This document shows, piece by piece, positions 45,577 to 55,314 of a stretch of DNA of 64,000 nucleotides; the stretch's first letter is position 1, and every line of letters begins with the position of its first letter. Location: assembly GCA_905214795.1 (NCBI GenBank), contig CAJMNM010000007.1, positions 1 through 64,000 on the forward strand, given 5' to 3'. Source of the stretch: an uncultured bacterium (GTDB taxonomy: Bacteria; Bacteroidota; Bacteroidia; Bacteroidales; Bacteroidaceae). The notes beneath the pieces were generated by a model, which did no database searches, was not told the origin of the DNA, and saw only the letters and a list, made by a program, of their open reading frames with translations. The position numbers and the translations under genes are program-made.

Positions 45577-45760
45577 AATACGTATAATTAAAAAATTAAG
45601 GGTAATTAATAACAAAAATACAATTAATAAATTAATTTCTCAAAATAGTATTCATTACTCTTTTCATAAAAACTTTTAATTCATTTCCTTTTTTTCAAAA
45701 AAAATATTTCCAGGTTAAGAAATTAAGTCTGTTGGTGCGTATATAGTGAAAAAACAGATT

Positions 45761-47224
45761 ATGTATAAAAAAATTTTATTCGTTTTATTTATGTGCTTTT
45801 GTCAAATGTCAGAAGCTAAAATAGTGATATATCCTTATATCGTTGATAAAGAACTGAAAGAAAATACTTCATACAGGGTGTCAGTCAAACCGGTTAAAGG
45901 AAACGATACGGAATGGAAAGAACTGCAGGTTTTAAATGTAGGAGTAGATATGGATACAAAGCAAACTGCAGCGATGGCGCAATTTGATATGGATGAATCT
46001 GTTGATGTGAAAATAGAAAGCACCATGAATGATTTGGATAGCATTTGTATTCGACCCAGGTCACATGAAATAGCGTGGCGCAGAAAATCTTCTCGTATTA
46101 TCGAATTTACTATTAATCGTCCTGTTAAAATAAGTGTTGAGTTTAATGGCGATATTTTCCACAATCTGCATCTCTTTGCAAATCCTATTGAAACAGAATC
46201 TTTTGATATAACTAATGATAAAGAAACTATTATATGGAACAATAATACACATGATATTTTTCGCAAAAAATGTAATTTAATATATTTTGGGCCTGGAGTC
46301 CACTTACCAAAGGATTTACCTAATAACGAAATAGTGATACCGGGAAATTGTACTGTATATCTTGCTCCCGGCGCTTTGGTCAAGGCTAGATTGCGGATTG
46401 ATAAGGTTGAAAATGTTCGGATTCTAGGAAGAGGATATTTATTTCATCCATTACGTGGTATAGAAATTTCAAACTCACGCCATGTTATGGTTGACGGAAT
46501 TACTGTTATTAATCCTATGCATTATACAGTTTTTGGTGGAGGAAGTAATGATGTTGTTATTCGTAATATAAAAAGTTTCTCAGATCGTGGCTGGTGTGAT
46601 GGTATTGATTTGATGTGTTGTCAGAATTGGTTAATTGATGATGTTTTTTTACGCACTAGTGATGATTGCTTAGCATTTTATAATCATCGTTGGTGGTATT
46701 GGGGTGATTCGCGAAATATAACAGTAAAGCATAGTATATTATGGGCTGATGTTGCTCATGCAATTCAAATTGGTCTCCATGGCGATGATATTTCTTCAAA
46801 AGGAGAAACAATTAAAAATATATCATTTAAGGATATAGATGTTCTTAATGTTGATGAAGACGATGACCTGTATCGCGGTGTCATGTCAATTACATGTGGA
46901 GATAAGAATCATGTAAAAAATGTTTTGTTTGAAAATATAAGAGTTGACAATTGTCAGGAAGCCCGTTTGATAGATGTGCGCGTGAATTATAATCAAAAAT
47001 ATAACCGGGCGCCAGGTGGTAGAATTGAAAATATTGTTTTTAGAAATATATCTTTTTCAGGGAATGAGGACAACTTGTCTCCATCGAGAATAATGGGATA
47101 TGATAAGTTTTCTGATGTTAGAAATGTATTATTGGAAAATATTAGTGTAAATGGTAAGTTATGGCAAGATACAAATATGCTTCATTTGAATGAGCATGTA
47201 TCTGATTTAAAAATAAAGTATTAA
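45761..47224 (+). CDS. Secreted right-handed beta-helix glycoside hydrolase, GH28/GH49-like (clan GH-N)
   Basis: A 487-residue exported protein. The ATG at 45761 gives a normal signal peptide (MYKKILFVLFMCFCQMSEA); the frame also has a GTG 15 nt upstream. The N-terminal about 130 residues look like a beta-sandwich; the rest is a beta-helix. Active-site-like motifs: WCDGIDLM, RTSDDCLAFYN and HAIQIGLHG. The spacing and the N-terminal sandwich fit GH49 (dextranase/isopullulanase) at least as well as GH28 polygalacturonase: the DGI ... DD ... I.IG order is shared in the clan, and the GH28 Arg-x-Lys motif is not evident. No neighbouring carbohydrate genes; it sits between an antiporter and purF, so its substrate is open. 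Confidence 0.78.
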   Translation: MYKKILFVLFMCFCQMSEAKIVIYPYIVDKELKENTSYRVSVKPVKGNDTEWKELQVLNVGVDMDTKQTAAMAQFDMDESVDVKIESTMNDLDSICIRPRSHEIAWRRKSSRIIEFTINRPVKISVEFNGDIFHNLHLFANPIETESFDITNDKETIIWNNNTHDIFRKKCNLIYFGPGVHLPKDLPNNEIVIPGNCTVYLAPGALVKARLRIDKVENVRILGRGYLFHPLRGIEISNSRHVMVDGITVINPMHYTVFGGGSNDVVIRNIKSFSDRGWCDGIDLMCCQNWLIDDVFLRTSDDCLAFYNHRWWYWGDSRNITVKHSILWADVAHAIQIGLHGDDISSKGETIKNISFKDIDVLNVDEDDDLYRGVMSITCGDKNHVKNVLFENIRVDNCQEARLIDVRVNYNQKYNRAPGGRIENIVFRNISFSGNEDNLSPSRIMGYDKFSDVRNVLLENISVNGKLWQDTNMLHLNEHVSDLKIKY

Positions 47225-47370
47225 TGAATGTTATGATGAAAAGATAAAAAATACATGCTTTTGACGAATTTCTGATATAAAAACTGCCGTTCAGCTTTCA
47301 TTCTGTCTTTATTAATAGTTTTTTATAATGCAAAAATAAAAAAATAATTGTCCCTTTTCTTCATTTTTTA

Positions 47371-47378
47371 TATCTTTG
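47371..47378 (+). promoter_or_regulatory. -7 promoter element for the purF-like gene
   Basis: TATCTTTG, 34 nt before the start codon, with a TTG (47348-47350) about 20 nt upstream as -33 element. Confidence 0.6.
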
Positions 47379-47412
47379 CACAAATTTAGGTATAAGTAAA
47401 TCGGGATTTTAT

Positions 47413-49302
47413 ATGGAACTGTTGAAGCATGAATGTGGCGTGGCGATGATTCGTTTATTAAAACCGCTAGCGTACTATCAGGAAAAATATGGGACGTGGA
47501 TGTACGGTCTGAACAAGTTATACTTGTTGATGGAAAAGCAACACAACCGAGGTCAAGAGGGCGCTGGTTTGGCTTGTGTGAAAATGCATGCTACTCCCGG
47601 TGAGGAATATATGTTTCGTGAACGTGCTCTTGGTACAGGTGCTATAACAGAAATTTTTTCAACTATTCAAAGTAAATTTAAAGGCTATAGTCCTGAAGAA
47701 CTTCATAATGTTGCATTCGCAGAGCGTTATTTGCCTTTTGTCGGCGAAATCTATATGGGCCACCTTCGGTATTCTACAACCGGAAAGAGTGGCCTTTCTT
47801 ATGTTCATCCTTTTCTGCGTAGAGACAATTGGCGCGCAAAGAATTTGGCTTTATGCGGAAATTTTAATCTTACGAATGTTGATGAGGTTTTCACAGAGAT
47901 AACAGATAAAGGACAGCATCCTCGTATTTATTCAGATACATACATCATGCTGGAACAGGTCGGACATCGTTTGGATCGTGAAAGTGAGCGCCTGTATCAG
48001 GAGGCACTTTCTCATAAGCTTTCGGGTAAGGATATTACAGATTATATTGAAACTCACATAGATGTAAATAATGTATTAAGAACATCCAGTCATTTGTGGG
48101 ATGGAGGCTATGTAGTATGTGGTGTAACCGGAAGTGGAGAAATGTTTTCCATGAGGGATCCATGGGGTATAAGGCCTGCATTCTGGTATAAGAATGATGA
48201 AGTTCTTGTTGTAGCTTCAGAACGTCCGGTAATTCAAACTGCATTTGACGTAGAGGTAGAACAAGTTAAGGAGTTAATGCCAGGACAGTCATTAAGTGTA
48301 CGTAAAAATGGAGAGGTGCGGTTAGAACAGATTATCGAGCCGAAAGACGTTAGACCTTGTTCGTTTGAACGTATATATTTCAGCCGTGGAAGCGATCGTG
48401 ATATTTATCTGGAACGTAAAGCGTTAGGTATGCAATTGCGTGATCCGATTCTTCATGCTATCAATCATGATATTGCACATACTGTATTTTCTTTTATACC
48501 AAATACTGCAGAAGTCGCATTTTATGGTATGTTGGATGGTTTTAAGGTTTATCTCAATCAAACAAAGATACAACAGATAGAAGCGTTAGGCCACAAACCA
48601 ACACATGAAGAACTTGAACAGATTCTTAGTCAATATATACGTAGTGAAAAGGTTGCTATCAAGGATATAAAATTGCGAACTTTTATAACGGAAAGTAATA
48701 GTAGAAATGATTTGGCAGCTCATGTTTATGATATTACTTATGGTAGTGTAAAGGCGTATGAGGATAACCTTGTTATTATAGATGATAGCATTGTGCGTGG
48801 AACGACCTTGAAAGAAAGTATTATACGTATTCTTGATCGCTTACATCCGAAGAAAATCGTATTGGTGTCATCATCGCCGCAGGTACGTTATCCCGATTAT
48901 TACGGAATAGATATGGCTAATATGGATGAATTCATCGCTTTCCGTGCTGCTATAGAATTGCTTAAAGATAGGGGTATGACAGACGTGATTGATAACGTAT
49001 ATGAGCAATGTAAGTCTCAATCTCATCTGCCAAAAGAAGAAATGAAGAATTATGTAAAAGCTATCTATGCTCCGTTTACGGATTCTGATATATCATTAAA
49101 AATGGTTGATATGCTTCGTCCAAAAGGTGTTACTGTACCTATTGAGATTGTTTATCAAACGATTGACGGCTTGCATAAGGCATGTCCAAATCATAGAGGT
49201 GACTGGTACTTTAGCGGTGATTATCCGACACCGGGAGGAGTACGTTTATTGAACAGGGCTTTCATGAATTATTATGAAAAGACATATAAAGGTAATGCTT
49301 AA
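47413..49302 (+). CDS. purF: Amidophosphoribosyltransferase-type class II glutamine amidotransferase
   Basis: A 629-residue PurF-type enzyme that transfers glutamine amide to PRPP, the first step of purine synthesis. The catalytic Cys8 (LLKHECGVAM) should be exposed by removal of a seven-residue propeptide. The N-terminal Ntn domain shows KQHNRGQEGAGLACV and GHLRYSTTG; the phosphoribosyltransferase domain has the PRPP motif VIIDDSIVRGTTLKESI. It is about 120 residues longer than E. coli PurF, the long form seen in Bacteroidota. Followed by carA and carB, grouping purine and pyrimidine first steps. A second, shorter purF may exist elsewhere, so the paralogue assignment is not certain. Confidence 0.88.
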   Translation: MELLKHECGVAMIRLLKPLAYYQEKYGTWMYGLNKLYLLMEKQHNRGQEGAGLACVKMHATPGEEYMFRERALGTGAITEIFSTIQSKFKGYSPEELHNVAFAERYLPFVGEIYMGHLRYSTTGKSGLSYVHPFLRRDNWRAKNLALCGNFNLTNVDEVFTEITDKGQHPRIYSDTYIMLEQVGHRLDRESERLYQEALSHKLSGKDITDYIETHIDVNNVLRTSSHLWDGGYVVCGVTGSGEMFSMRDPWGIRPAFWYKNDEVLVVASERPVIQTAFDVEVEQVKELMPGQSLSVRKNGEVRLEQIIEPKDVRPCSFERIYFSRGSDRDIYLERKALGMQLRDPILHAINHDIAHTVFSFIPNTAEVAFYGMLDGFKVYLNQTKIQQIEALGHKPTHEELEQILSQYIRSEKVAIKDIKLRTFITESNSRNDLAAHVYDITYGSVKAYEDNLVIIDDSIVRGTTLKESIIRILDRLHPKKIVLVSSSPQVRYPDYYGIDMANMDEFIAFRAAIELLKDRGMTDVIDNVYEQCKSQSHLPKEEMKNYVKAIYAPFTDSDISLKMVDMLRPKGVTVPIEIVYQTIDGLHKACPNHRGDWYFSGDYPTPGGVRLLNRAFMNYYEKTYKGNA

Positions 49303-49408
49303 ATGACATCTGCCATTAATTGAAAGTTGCGACTAAATATAATTGAATAAAGAAACACGTATCATTAGATACGGAATATATAAGTATTTTTTTTGATTGT
49401 TTTCTACA

Positions 49409-50494
49409 ATGAGAAATGTAACACTAATCCTTGACGACGGGAGCCGTTTCCACGGAAAGTCGTTCGGTTATGAAAAACCTGTTGCAGGCGAAGTGGTTTT
49501 TAACACCGCAATGATGGGCTATCCCGAGAGTTTGACAGACCCTTCTTATGCCGGACAGTTGATGACATTGACTTATCCGCTTGTGGGTAATTATGGTGTG
49601 CCGGCATTTACGATGGAAGCCAATGGTTTAGCCACATTTATGGAAAGTGATAAGATTTACGCTTCTGCCATAATCGTTAGCGATTACAGTATGGCTTATA
49701 ATCATTGGAATGCTAAAGAAAGTTTGGCAGACTGGTTAAAACGCGAACAAGTACCAGGTATTACAGGTATTGATACCCGTCAACTGACAAAAGTTCTCCG
49801 TGAGCACGGTGTAATGATGGGAAAAATTGTTTTTGATGATGAACCAGACAATATACCGGAAGCTAATTATAGTGGAGTAAATTTTGTAGATCAGGTTTCA
49901 TGTAAGGAGATTATTCGTTACAATGAAGGTGGCGACAAGAAAAAAGTGGTATTGGTAGATTGCGGTGTAAAACATAACATTATCCGTTGTCTGATTAATC
50001 GTGGTGTAGAGGTAATCAGAGTGCCATGGAATTATGATTTTAACGATATGGCGTTTGATGGTTTGTTTCTTGCAAACGGACCCGGTGATCCAGACACTTG
50101 CGAAGCTGCTGTGGCCAATATCCGGAAGTTTTTAGCGAATCCGGAAATTCGTCCATGTATGGGAATATGTATGGGAAATCAATTGTTGAGTAAAGCTGCA
50201 GGAGCCAAGATTTATAAGTTGAAATATGGACATCGCAGTCATAATCAGCCTGTTCGTATGATTGGTACAAACAAGTGCTTTATCACCAGCCAGAATCATG
50301 GTTATGCCGTAGACAGTGAAACTTTAGGCAAAGATTGGGAACCGTTATTTGTGAATATGAATGATGGCTCTAACGAAGGCATACGTCATAAGACCAATCC
50401 TTGGTTTAGCGCCCAGTTCCATCCGGAAGCATGTAGTGGTCCGGTAGACACAGAATTCTTGTTCGATGATTTCGTAAAATTACTCAATAAGTAG
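49409..50494 (+). CDS. carA: Carbamoyl-phosphate synthase small (glutaminase) subunit
   Basis: A 361-residue CarA. The ATG at 49409 (MRNVTLILDDGSRFHGKSFG) is the usual start; the frame opens at a TTG 12 nt upstream. N-terminal CPSase small domain (VAGEVVFNTAMMGYPESLTD, GITGIDTRQLTKVLREHG) and class I amidotransferase domain with nucleophile Cys in MGICMGNQL and the His-Glu pair in AQFHPEACSGP. Asn stands where E. coli has His in GICLGHQ; this position is not in the catalytic triad. A small CGTATC-ATTA-GATACG hairpin lies in the leader (49358-49373). carB starts 9 nt later. Confidence 0.96.
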   Translation: MRNVTLILDDGSRFHGKSFGYEKPVAGEVVFNTAMMGYPESLTDPSYAGQLMTLTYPLVGNYGVPAFTMEANGLATFMESDKIYASAIIVSDYSMAYNHWNAKESLADWLKREQVPGITGIDTRQLTKVLREHGVMMGKIVFDDEPDNIPEANYSGVNFVDQVSCKEIIRYNEGGDKKKVVLVDCGVKHNIIRCLINRGVEVIRVPWNYDFNDMAFDGLFLANGPGDPDTCEAAVANIRKFLANPEIRPCMGICMGNQLLSKAAGAKIYKLKYGHRSHNQPVRMIGTNKCFITSQNHGYAVDSETLGKDWEPLFVNMNDGSNEGIRHKTNPWFSAQFHPEACSGPVDTEFLFDDFVKLLNK

Positions 50495-50503
50495 AAAACA
50501 GTT

Positions 50504-53500
50504 ATGATAGATAAAAATATAAAGAAAGTCCTCCTTTTAGGGTCTGGAGCCTTAAAAATCGGTGAGGCGGGTGAGTTTGATTATTCAGGTTCACAAGCTC
50601 TTAAAGCTTTAAAGGAAGAAGGTATTGAGACAGTATTGATTAATCCAAATATCGCGACAGTTCAAACCAGTGAAGGCGTTGCTGATCAGATTTATTTTTT
50701 ACCGGTAACTCCTTTCTTTGTTGAACGTGTAATAGCTAAAGAGCGCCCACAAGGTATATTATTGGCTTTCGGAGGACAAACAGCTTTAAATTGTGGCGTA
50801 TCCTTATATAAGGATGGTATTCTTGAAAAATATGGCGTGCAAGTTCTTGGTACACCGGTTCAAGCTATTATTGACACTGAGGATCGTGAACTTTTCGTAA
50901 AGAAACTCGATGAAATCGATGTTAAAACGATAAAAAGTCACGCTTGTGAAAATATAGAGGAAGCACGTCATGCCGCAAAAGAACTGGGCTATCCTGTAAT
51001 TATCCGTGCAGCATATGCTCTCGGTGGTTTGGGTTCCGGATTCTGTGACAATGAGGAAGAGCTTAATAAATTAGCTGAGAAAGCATTTTCATTCTCTCCT
51101 CAGGTACTTGTTGAAAAGAGCCTGAAAGGATGGAAAGAAATCGAATATGAAGTAGTACGTGACCGTTACGACAATTGTATTACGGTATGTAATATGGAGA
51201 ATTTTGATCCGTTGGGTATTCATACAGGTGAGAGTATTGTTGTGGCTCCGTCTCAGACATTAACAAATTCAGAATATCACAAGTTACGTGCATTAAGTAT
51301 CCGGATTATCCGTCATATTGGTATTGTCGGTGAATGTAACGTACAGTATGCTTTTGATCCTGAATCAGAAGATTACCGTGTAATAGAGGTTAATGCAAGA
51401 TTAAGTCGTTCATCTGCACTGGCATCAAAAGCAACAGGTTATCCTTTGGCTTTCGTCGCAGCAAAATTGGGATTAGGATACGGTTTGTTTGAGTTGAAGA
51501 ACTCTGTAACAAAAACGACTTCTGCATTTTTTGAGCCGGCATTGGATTATGTGGTATGTAAAATACCGCGTTGGGATCTTGGTAAGTTCCGTGGAGTTGA
51601 CCGTGAACTTGGTTCATCTATGAAGTCTGTAGGTGAAGTAATGGCTATCGGACGTACCTTTGAAGAAGCTATTCAAAAGGGATTACGTATGATAGGACAG
51701 GGCATGCATGGTTTTGTAGAAAATAAAGAACTTGAAATTGATGATATTGATGCTGCACTTCGTGAGCCAACAGATAAACGTATCTTTATTATATCTAAGG
51801 CCATGTCGAAGGGATATACATTGGACCAGATTCATGAATTGACAAAGATTGATAAATGGTTCCTGTATAAACTTCAAAATATAAAAGATACCTCAAAGGC
51901 ACTTCATGCATGTAAAAGTATCAATGTACTTGATAATGAATTGTTGCGCAAAGCTAAGATTCAAGGCTTTACAGACTTTCAGATTGCTCGTGCCATAGGA
52001 ATGGAAGATGAAATGGATATTGAAGCTGCGGCGTTGATTGTCCGTAACAGACGTAAGGCTGCCGGTATAGTACCAGTTGTTAAGCAAATTGATACATTGG
52101 CCGCAGAATATCCGGCGCAGACTAATTATTTGTATCTGACTTATAGTGGAATTGCAAATGATATAACTTATGAGAATGATAAACGTAGTATTGTTGTTCT
52201 TGGGTCTGGAGCGTATAGAATAGGTTCATCTGTAGAGTTTGACTGGTGTGGTGTTCAGGCTCTGAATACAATTCGCAAGCAAGGATATCGTTCCGTAATG
52301 ATTAATTATAATCCGGAAACAGTATCTACAGATTATGACATGTGCGATCGTCTTTATTTTGACGAACTTACATTTGAACGGGTACTTGATATTCTCGAAC
52401 TGGAAACACCTAAAGGGGTTATAGTTTCCACGGGTGGCCAGATACCAAATAACCTTGCGATGCGTCTTGATCAACAACGTGTTCCGATTCTTGGTACGAC
52501 AGCACAGAGTATTGATAATGCAGAGGATCGTGAGAAATTTTCTGCTATGTTGAATCGTATTGGTGTCGATCAGCCTGAATGGAGCGCACTTACTAATATG
52601 GAAGATGTGGATCGTTTCATTGCCAAGGTTGGTTTTCCTGTGTTGGTACGTCCGTCTTATGTGCTTTCTGGAGCGGCAATGAATGTATGCTCTAATGAAG
52701 AAGAATTGGAGCGCTTCTTGAAATTGGCGGCAAATGTATCTCAGAAACATCCTGTTGTAATTAGTAAATTCTTACAACATGCAAAAGAGGTTGAAATGGA
52801 TGCAGTTGCGCGTGATGGCGAAATTATAGCTTATGCTATTAGCGAGCACATTGAATTTGCCGGTGTCCATTCGGGAGATGCAACGATACAGTTCCCTGCA
52901 CAGAAACTTTATGTTGAGACGGTACGTCGTATAAAGAAGATTTCCGGACAAATTGCTCGGGAGCTGAAAATTAGTGGTCCGTTTAACATTCAATTCCTTG
53001 CACGCGATAATGATATAAAGGTAATAGAATGTAATTTACGTGCTTCAAGAAGCTTCCCGTTTGTAAGTAAGGTTCTGAAGATTAATCTTATAGAACTGGC
53101 CACAAAGGTTATGCTTGGATTACCTGTAGAGAAGCCAAATAAGAATTTGTTTGATTTTGACTATGTTGGAATCAAAGCCAGTCAATTCTCTTTCAATCGT
53201 TTGCAGAAGGCAGACCCTGTCCTGGGTGTGGATATGGCATCTACAGGTGAGGTAGGATGTTTAGGCGACGAGACCGGTAGTGCTTTACTGAATGCCATGT
53301 TATCGGTAGGACAGCGTATTCCAAAGAAAAATATTCTTTTGTCAACAGGAGGAGCTAAGCAAAAAGCAGAAATGCTTGATGCTGCCAGAATGTTGAAAGA
53401 ACATGGATATAATTTATATGCTACAGGTGGCACAAGTCGTTATCTGACAGAAAACGGAATTGAAAATACTTTGGTTTACTGGCCTAGTGAGTCTTGGGAG

Positions 53501-53728
53501 CCACAAGCCTTGACTATGTTGCATAATAAAGAAATAGACATGGTTGTTAATATTCCAAAGGATCTGACTGCCGGAGAGTTAAGTAATGGATACAAAATAA
53601 GGCGTGCTGCAGTTGACTTGAATATTCCATTAATAACTAATTCTCGTTTGGCAAGTGCCTTTATTCAAGCCTTCTGTCATATTAAAATGGAAGATTTACC
53701 AATAAAAAGTTGGTCAGAATATAAATAA
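50504..53728 (+). CDS. carB: Carbamoyl-phosphate synthase large subunit
   Basis: A 1074-residue CarB making carbamoyl phosphate for arginine and pyrimidines. Two ATP-grasp halves: the first with KVLLLGSGALKIGEAGEFDY, LLAFGGQTALNCG, and ARLSRSSALASKATGYPLA; the second beginning SIVVLGSGAYRIGSSVEFDW, with GVIVSTGGQIPNNLA and NLRASRSFPFVSKVL. An oligomerisation domain lies between. The last about 130 residues form the MGS-like allosteric domain (NILLSTGGAKQKAEMLDAAR ... YNLYATGGTSRYL). In the first half the usual GQ motifs are intact. Coupled to carA (9-nt gap). Confidence 0.97.
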   Translation: MIDKNIKKVLLLGSGALKIGEAGEFDYSGSQALKALKEEGIETVLINPNIATVQTSEGVADQIYFLPVTPFFVERVIAKERPQGILLAFGGQTALNCGVSLYKDGILEKYGVQVLGTPVQAIIDTEDRELFVKKLDEIDVKTIKSHACENIEEARHAAKELGYPVIIRAAYALGGLGSGFCDNEEELNKLAEKAFSFSPQVLVEKSLKGWKEIEYEVVRDRYDNCITVCNMENFDPLGIHTGESIVVAPSQTLTNSEYHKLRALSIRIIRHIGIVGECNVQYAFDPESEDYRVIEVNARLSRSSALASKATGYPLAFVAAKLGLGYGLFELKNSVTKTTSAFFEPALDYVVCKIPRWDLGKFRGVDRELGSSMKSVGEVMAIGRTFEEAIQKGLRMIGQGMHGFVENKELEIDDIDAALREPTDKRIFIISKAMSKGYTLDQIHELTKIDKWFLYKLQNIKDTSKALHACKSINVLDNELLRKAKIQGFTDFQIARAIGMEDEMDIEAAALIVRNRRKAAGIVPVVKQIDTLAAEYPAQTNYLYLTYSGIANDITYENDKRSIVVLGSGAYRIGSSVEFDWCGVQALNTIRKQGYRSVMINYNPETVSTDYDMCDRLYFDELTFERVLDILELETPKGVIVSTGGQIPNNLAMRLDQQRVPILGTTAQSIDNAEDREKFSAMLNRIGVDQPEWSALTNMEDVDRFIAKVGFPVLVRPSYVLSGAAMNVCSNEEELERFLKLAANVSQKHPVVISKFLQHAKEVEMDAVARDGEIIAYAISEHIEFAGVHSGDATIQFPAQKLYVETVRRIKKISGQIARELKISGPFNIQFLARDNDIKVIECNLRASRSFPFVSKVLKINLIELATKVMLGLPVEKPNKNLFDFDYVGIKASQFSFNRLQKADPVLGVDMASTGEVGCLGDETGSALLNAMLSVGQRIPKKNILLSTGGAKQKAEMLDAARMLKEHGYNLYATGGTSRYLTENGIENTLVYWPSESWEPQALTMLHNKEIDMVVNIPKDLTAGELSNGYKIRRAAVDLNIPLITNSRLASAFIQAFCHIKMEDLPIKSWSEYK

Positions 53729-53743
53729 GCATTTAAAAAAGCT

Positions 53744-53751
53744 TATCTTTG
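53744..53751 (+). promoter_or_regulatory. -7 promoter element for the cysC-cysD-cysN-sulfotransferase operon
   Basis: TATCTTTG, 28 nt before the cysC ATG. No convincing -33 at standard spacing. It suggests the sulfation cluster has its own promoter rather than read-through from carB. Confidence 0.5.
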
Positions 53752-53779
53752 TAGCTAGAATTGATAAAAACTATAAATA

Positions 53780-54376
53780 ATGGTTGAAGCTACAAATATC
53801 TATCCAATATATGATAAAATGATGACCCGCGCTGACAAAGAAGAACTTCTTGGTCAGCGCGGTGTCATGATTTGGTTTACAGGTTTATCAGGTTCGGGAA
53901 AAAGCACTGTAGCATTAGGAGTTGAGCGTGAATTGCATAAGCGTGGGGTCTTATGCCGTATTTTAGACGGTGATAATATACGTAGTGGTATTAATAAGAA
54001 TCTTGGATTTACTGCTGAAGACCGTAAGGAAAACATCAGAAGGATTGCTGAAGTAGGAAAACTTTTTGTTGATACCGGTATAGTAACACTTGCTGCTTTT
54101 ATTAGCCCGACAAATGAATCCAGACAAATGGCTGCTGAAATAATCGGCCAGAACGATTTTAAGGAAGTTTATATTTCAACTCCACTTGAAATCTGTGAAA
54201 AACGTGATGTAAAAGGACTGTATGCTCGTGCCCGTCGTGGTGAGATTCAGAATTTTACGGGCATTAGTGCACCGTTTGAAGTGCCAGAACATCCGGCTTT
54301 GTCTCTTGATACTTCAGTTTTATCATTAGAGGAGTCAGTGCACAAAGTACTTGAATTAATATTGAACAATAAATAA
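53780..54376 (+). CDS. cysC: Adenylyl-sulfate (APS) kinase
   Basis: A 198-residue kinase that phosphorylates APS to PAPS, the universal sulfate donor. Walker A GLSGSGKS at 35-42; [32 protein letters not shown]; and [18 protein letters not shown] (lid/APS-binding region). Free-standing rather than fused to CysN. First gene of the operon with cysD (11-nt gap), cysN and a sulfotransferase. Confidence 0.96.
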   Translation: MVEATNIYPIYDKMMTRADKEELLGQRGVMIWFTGLSGSGKSTVALGVERELHKRGVLCRILDGDNIRSGINKNLGFTAEDRKENIRRIAEVGKLFVDTGIVTLAAFISPTNESRQMAAEIIGQNDFKEVYISTPLEICEKRDVKGLYARARRGEIQNFTGISAPFEVPEHPALSLDTSVLSLEESVHKVLELILNNK

Positions 54377-54387
54377 TCAGAGTAATT

Positions 54388-55296
54388 ATGGCAGAGTATA
54401 AATTAAGCCATTTGCAGGAACTGGAAGCGGAATCTATACATATTATTCGTGAAGTAGCCGCTGAGTTTGAAAATCCTGTAATGCTATATTCCATCGGTAA
54501 AGACTCATCTGTAATGGTCCGTTTGGCTGAAAAAGCTTTTGCACCGGGGAAAGTACCGTTTCCATTGATGCATATCGATTCAAAATGGAAATTCAAGGAA
54601 ATGATTAAGTTCCGTGATGATTATGCAAAAAAATATGGTTGGAATTTGATTGTAGAATCAAATATGGAGGCTTTTCATGCTGGCGTAGGACCGTTTACAC
54701 ACGGAAGTAAGGTTCATACAGACCTCATGAAAACTAAAGCCCTTTTGGATGCATTAGCCAAATATAAGTTTGACGCCGCGTTTGGTGGAGCTCGCCGTGA
54801 TGAAGAGAAAAGTCGGGCAAAAGAACGTATTTTCTCATTCAGAGATCAGTTCCAACAATGGGATCCGAAGAACCAACGTCCGGAATTATGGGATATATAC
54901 AACAGCCGTGTCCATAAAGGAGAAAGTATCCGCGTATTCCCGTTGAGTAATTGGACTGAATTGGATATATGGCAGTATATCCGTTTGGAGAATATACCAA
55001 TTGTTCCACTTTATTTTGCAAAGATGCGTCCAGTAGTCAATATTGACGGACAGTTGATTATGCCTGACGATGATCGTTTGCCTGAGAAATATCGAGATAA
55101 AATAGAAATGCGTAAGATTCGTTTCCGTACTTTAGGTTGTTGGCCACTGACGGGTGCAATTGAAAGCGAGGCAGATACAATTGAGAAAATTGTAGAGGAA
55201 ATGATGACGACAACTAAGAGCGAACGTACAACCCGAGTGATAGACTTCGATCAGGAAGCATCTATGGAGCAGAAGAAACGTGAGGGTTATTTCTAA
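54388..55296 (+). CDS. cysD: Sulfate adenylyltransferase subunit 2
   Basis: A 302-residue CysD, the catalytic half of ATP sulfurylase. PP-loop-like SIGKDSS at residues 35-41; [50 protein letters not shown]; and [13 protein letters not shown]. Works with the GTPase CysN encoded 18 nt downstream to make APS from sulfate and ATP. Confidence 0.97.
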   Translation: MAEYKLSHLQELEAESIHIIREVAAEFENPVMLYSIGKDSSVMVRLAEKAFAPGKVPFPLMHIDSKWKFKEMIKFRDDYAKKYGWNLIVESNMEAFHAGVGPFTHGSKVHTDLMKTKALLDALAKYKFDAAFGGARRDEEKSRAKERIFSFRDQFQQWDPKNQRPELWDIYNSRVHKGESIRVFPLSNWTELDIWQYIRLENIPIVPLYFAKMRPVVNIDGQLIMPDDDRLPEKYRDKIEMRKIRFRTLGCWPLTGAIESEADTIEKIVEEMMTTTKSERTTRVIDFDQEASMEQKKREGYF

Positions 55297-55314
55297 ATAG
55301 AGGAGGAAGCAAAT

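Noticed and set aside
45835..46383. 182-residue minus-strand frame opposite the beta-helix enzyme
   Set aside because: Antisense shadow; the plus-strand gene has signal peptide and active-site motifs.
52226..52750. 174-residue minus-strand frame opposite carB
   Set aside because: Lies fully within conserved ATP-grasp coding sequence on the other strand; Ile/His/Arg-rich random composition.
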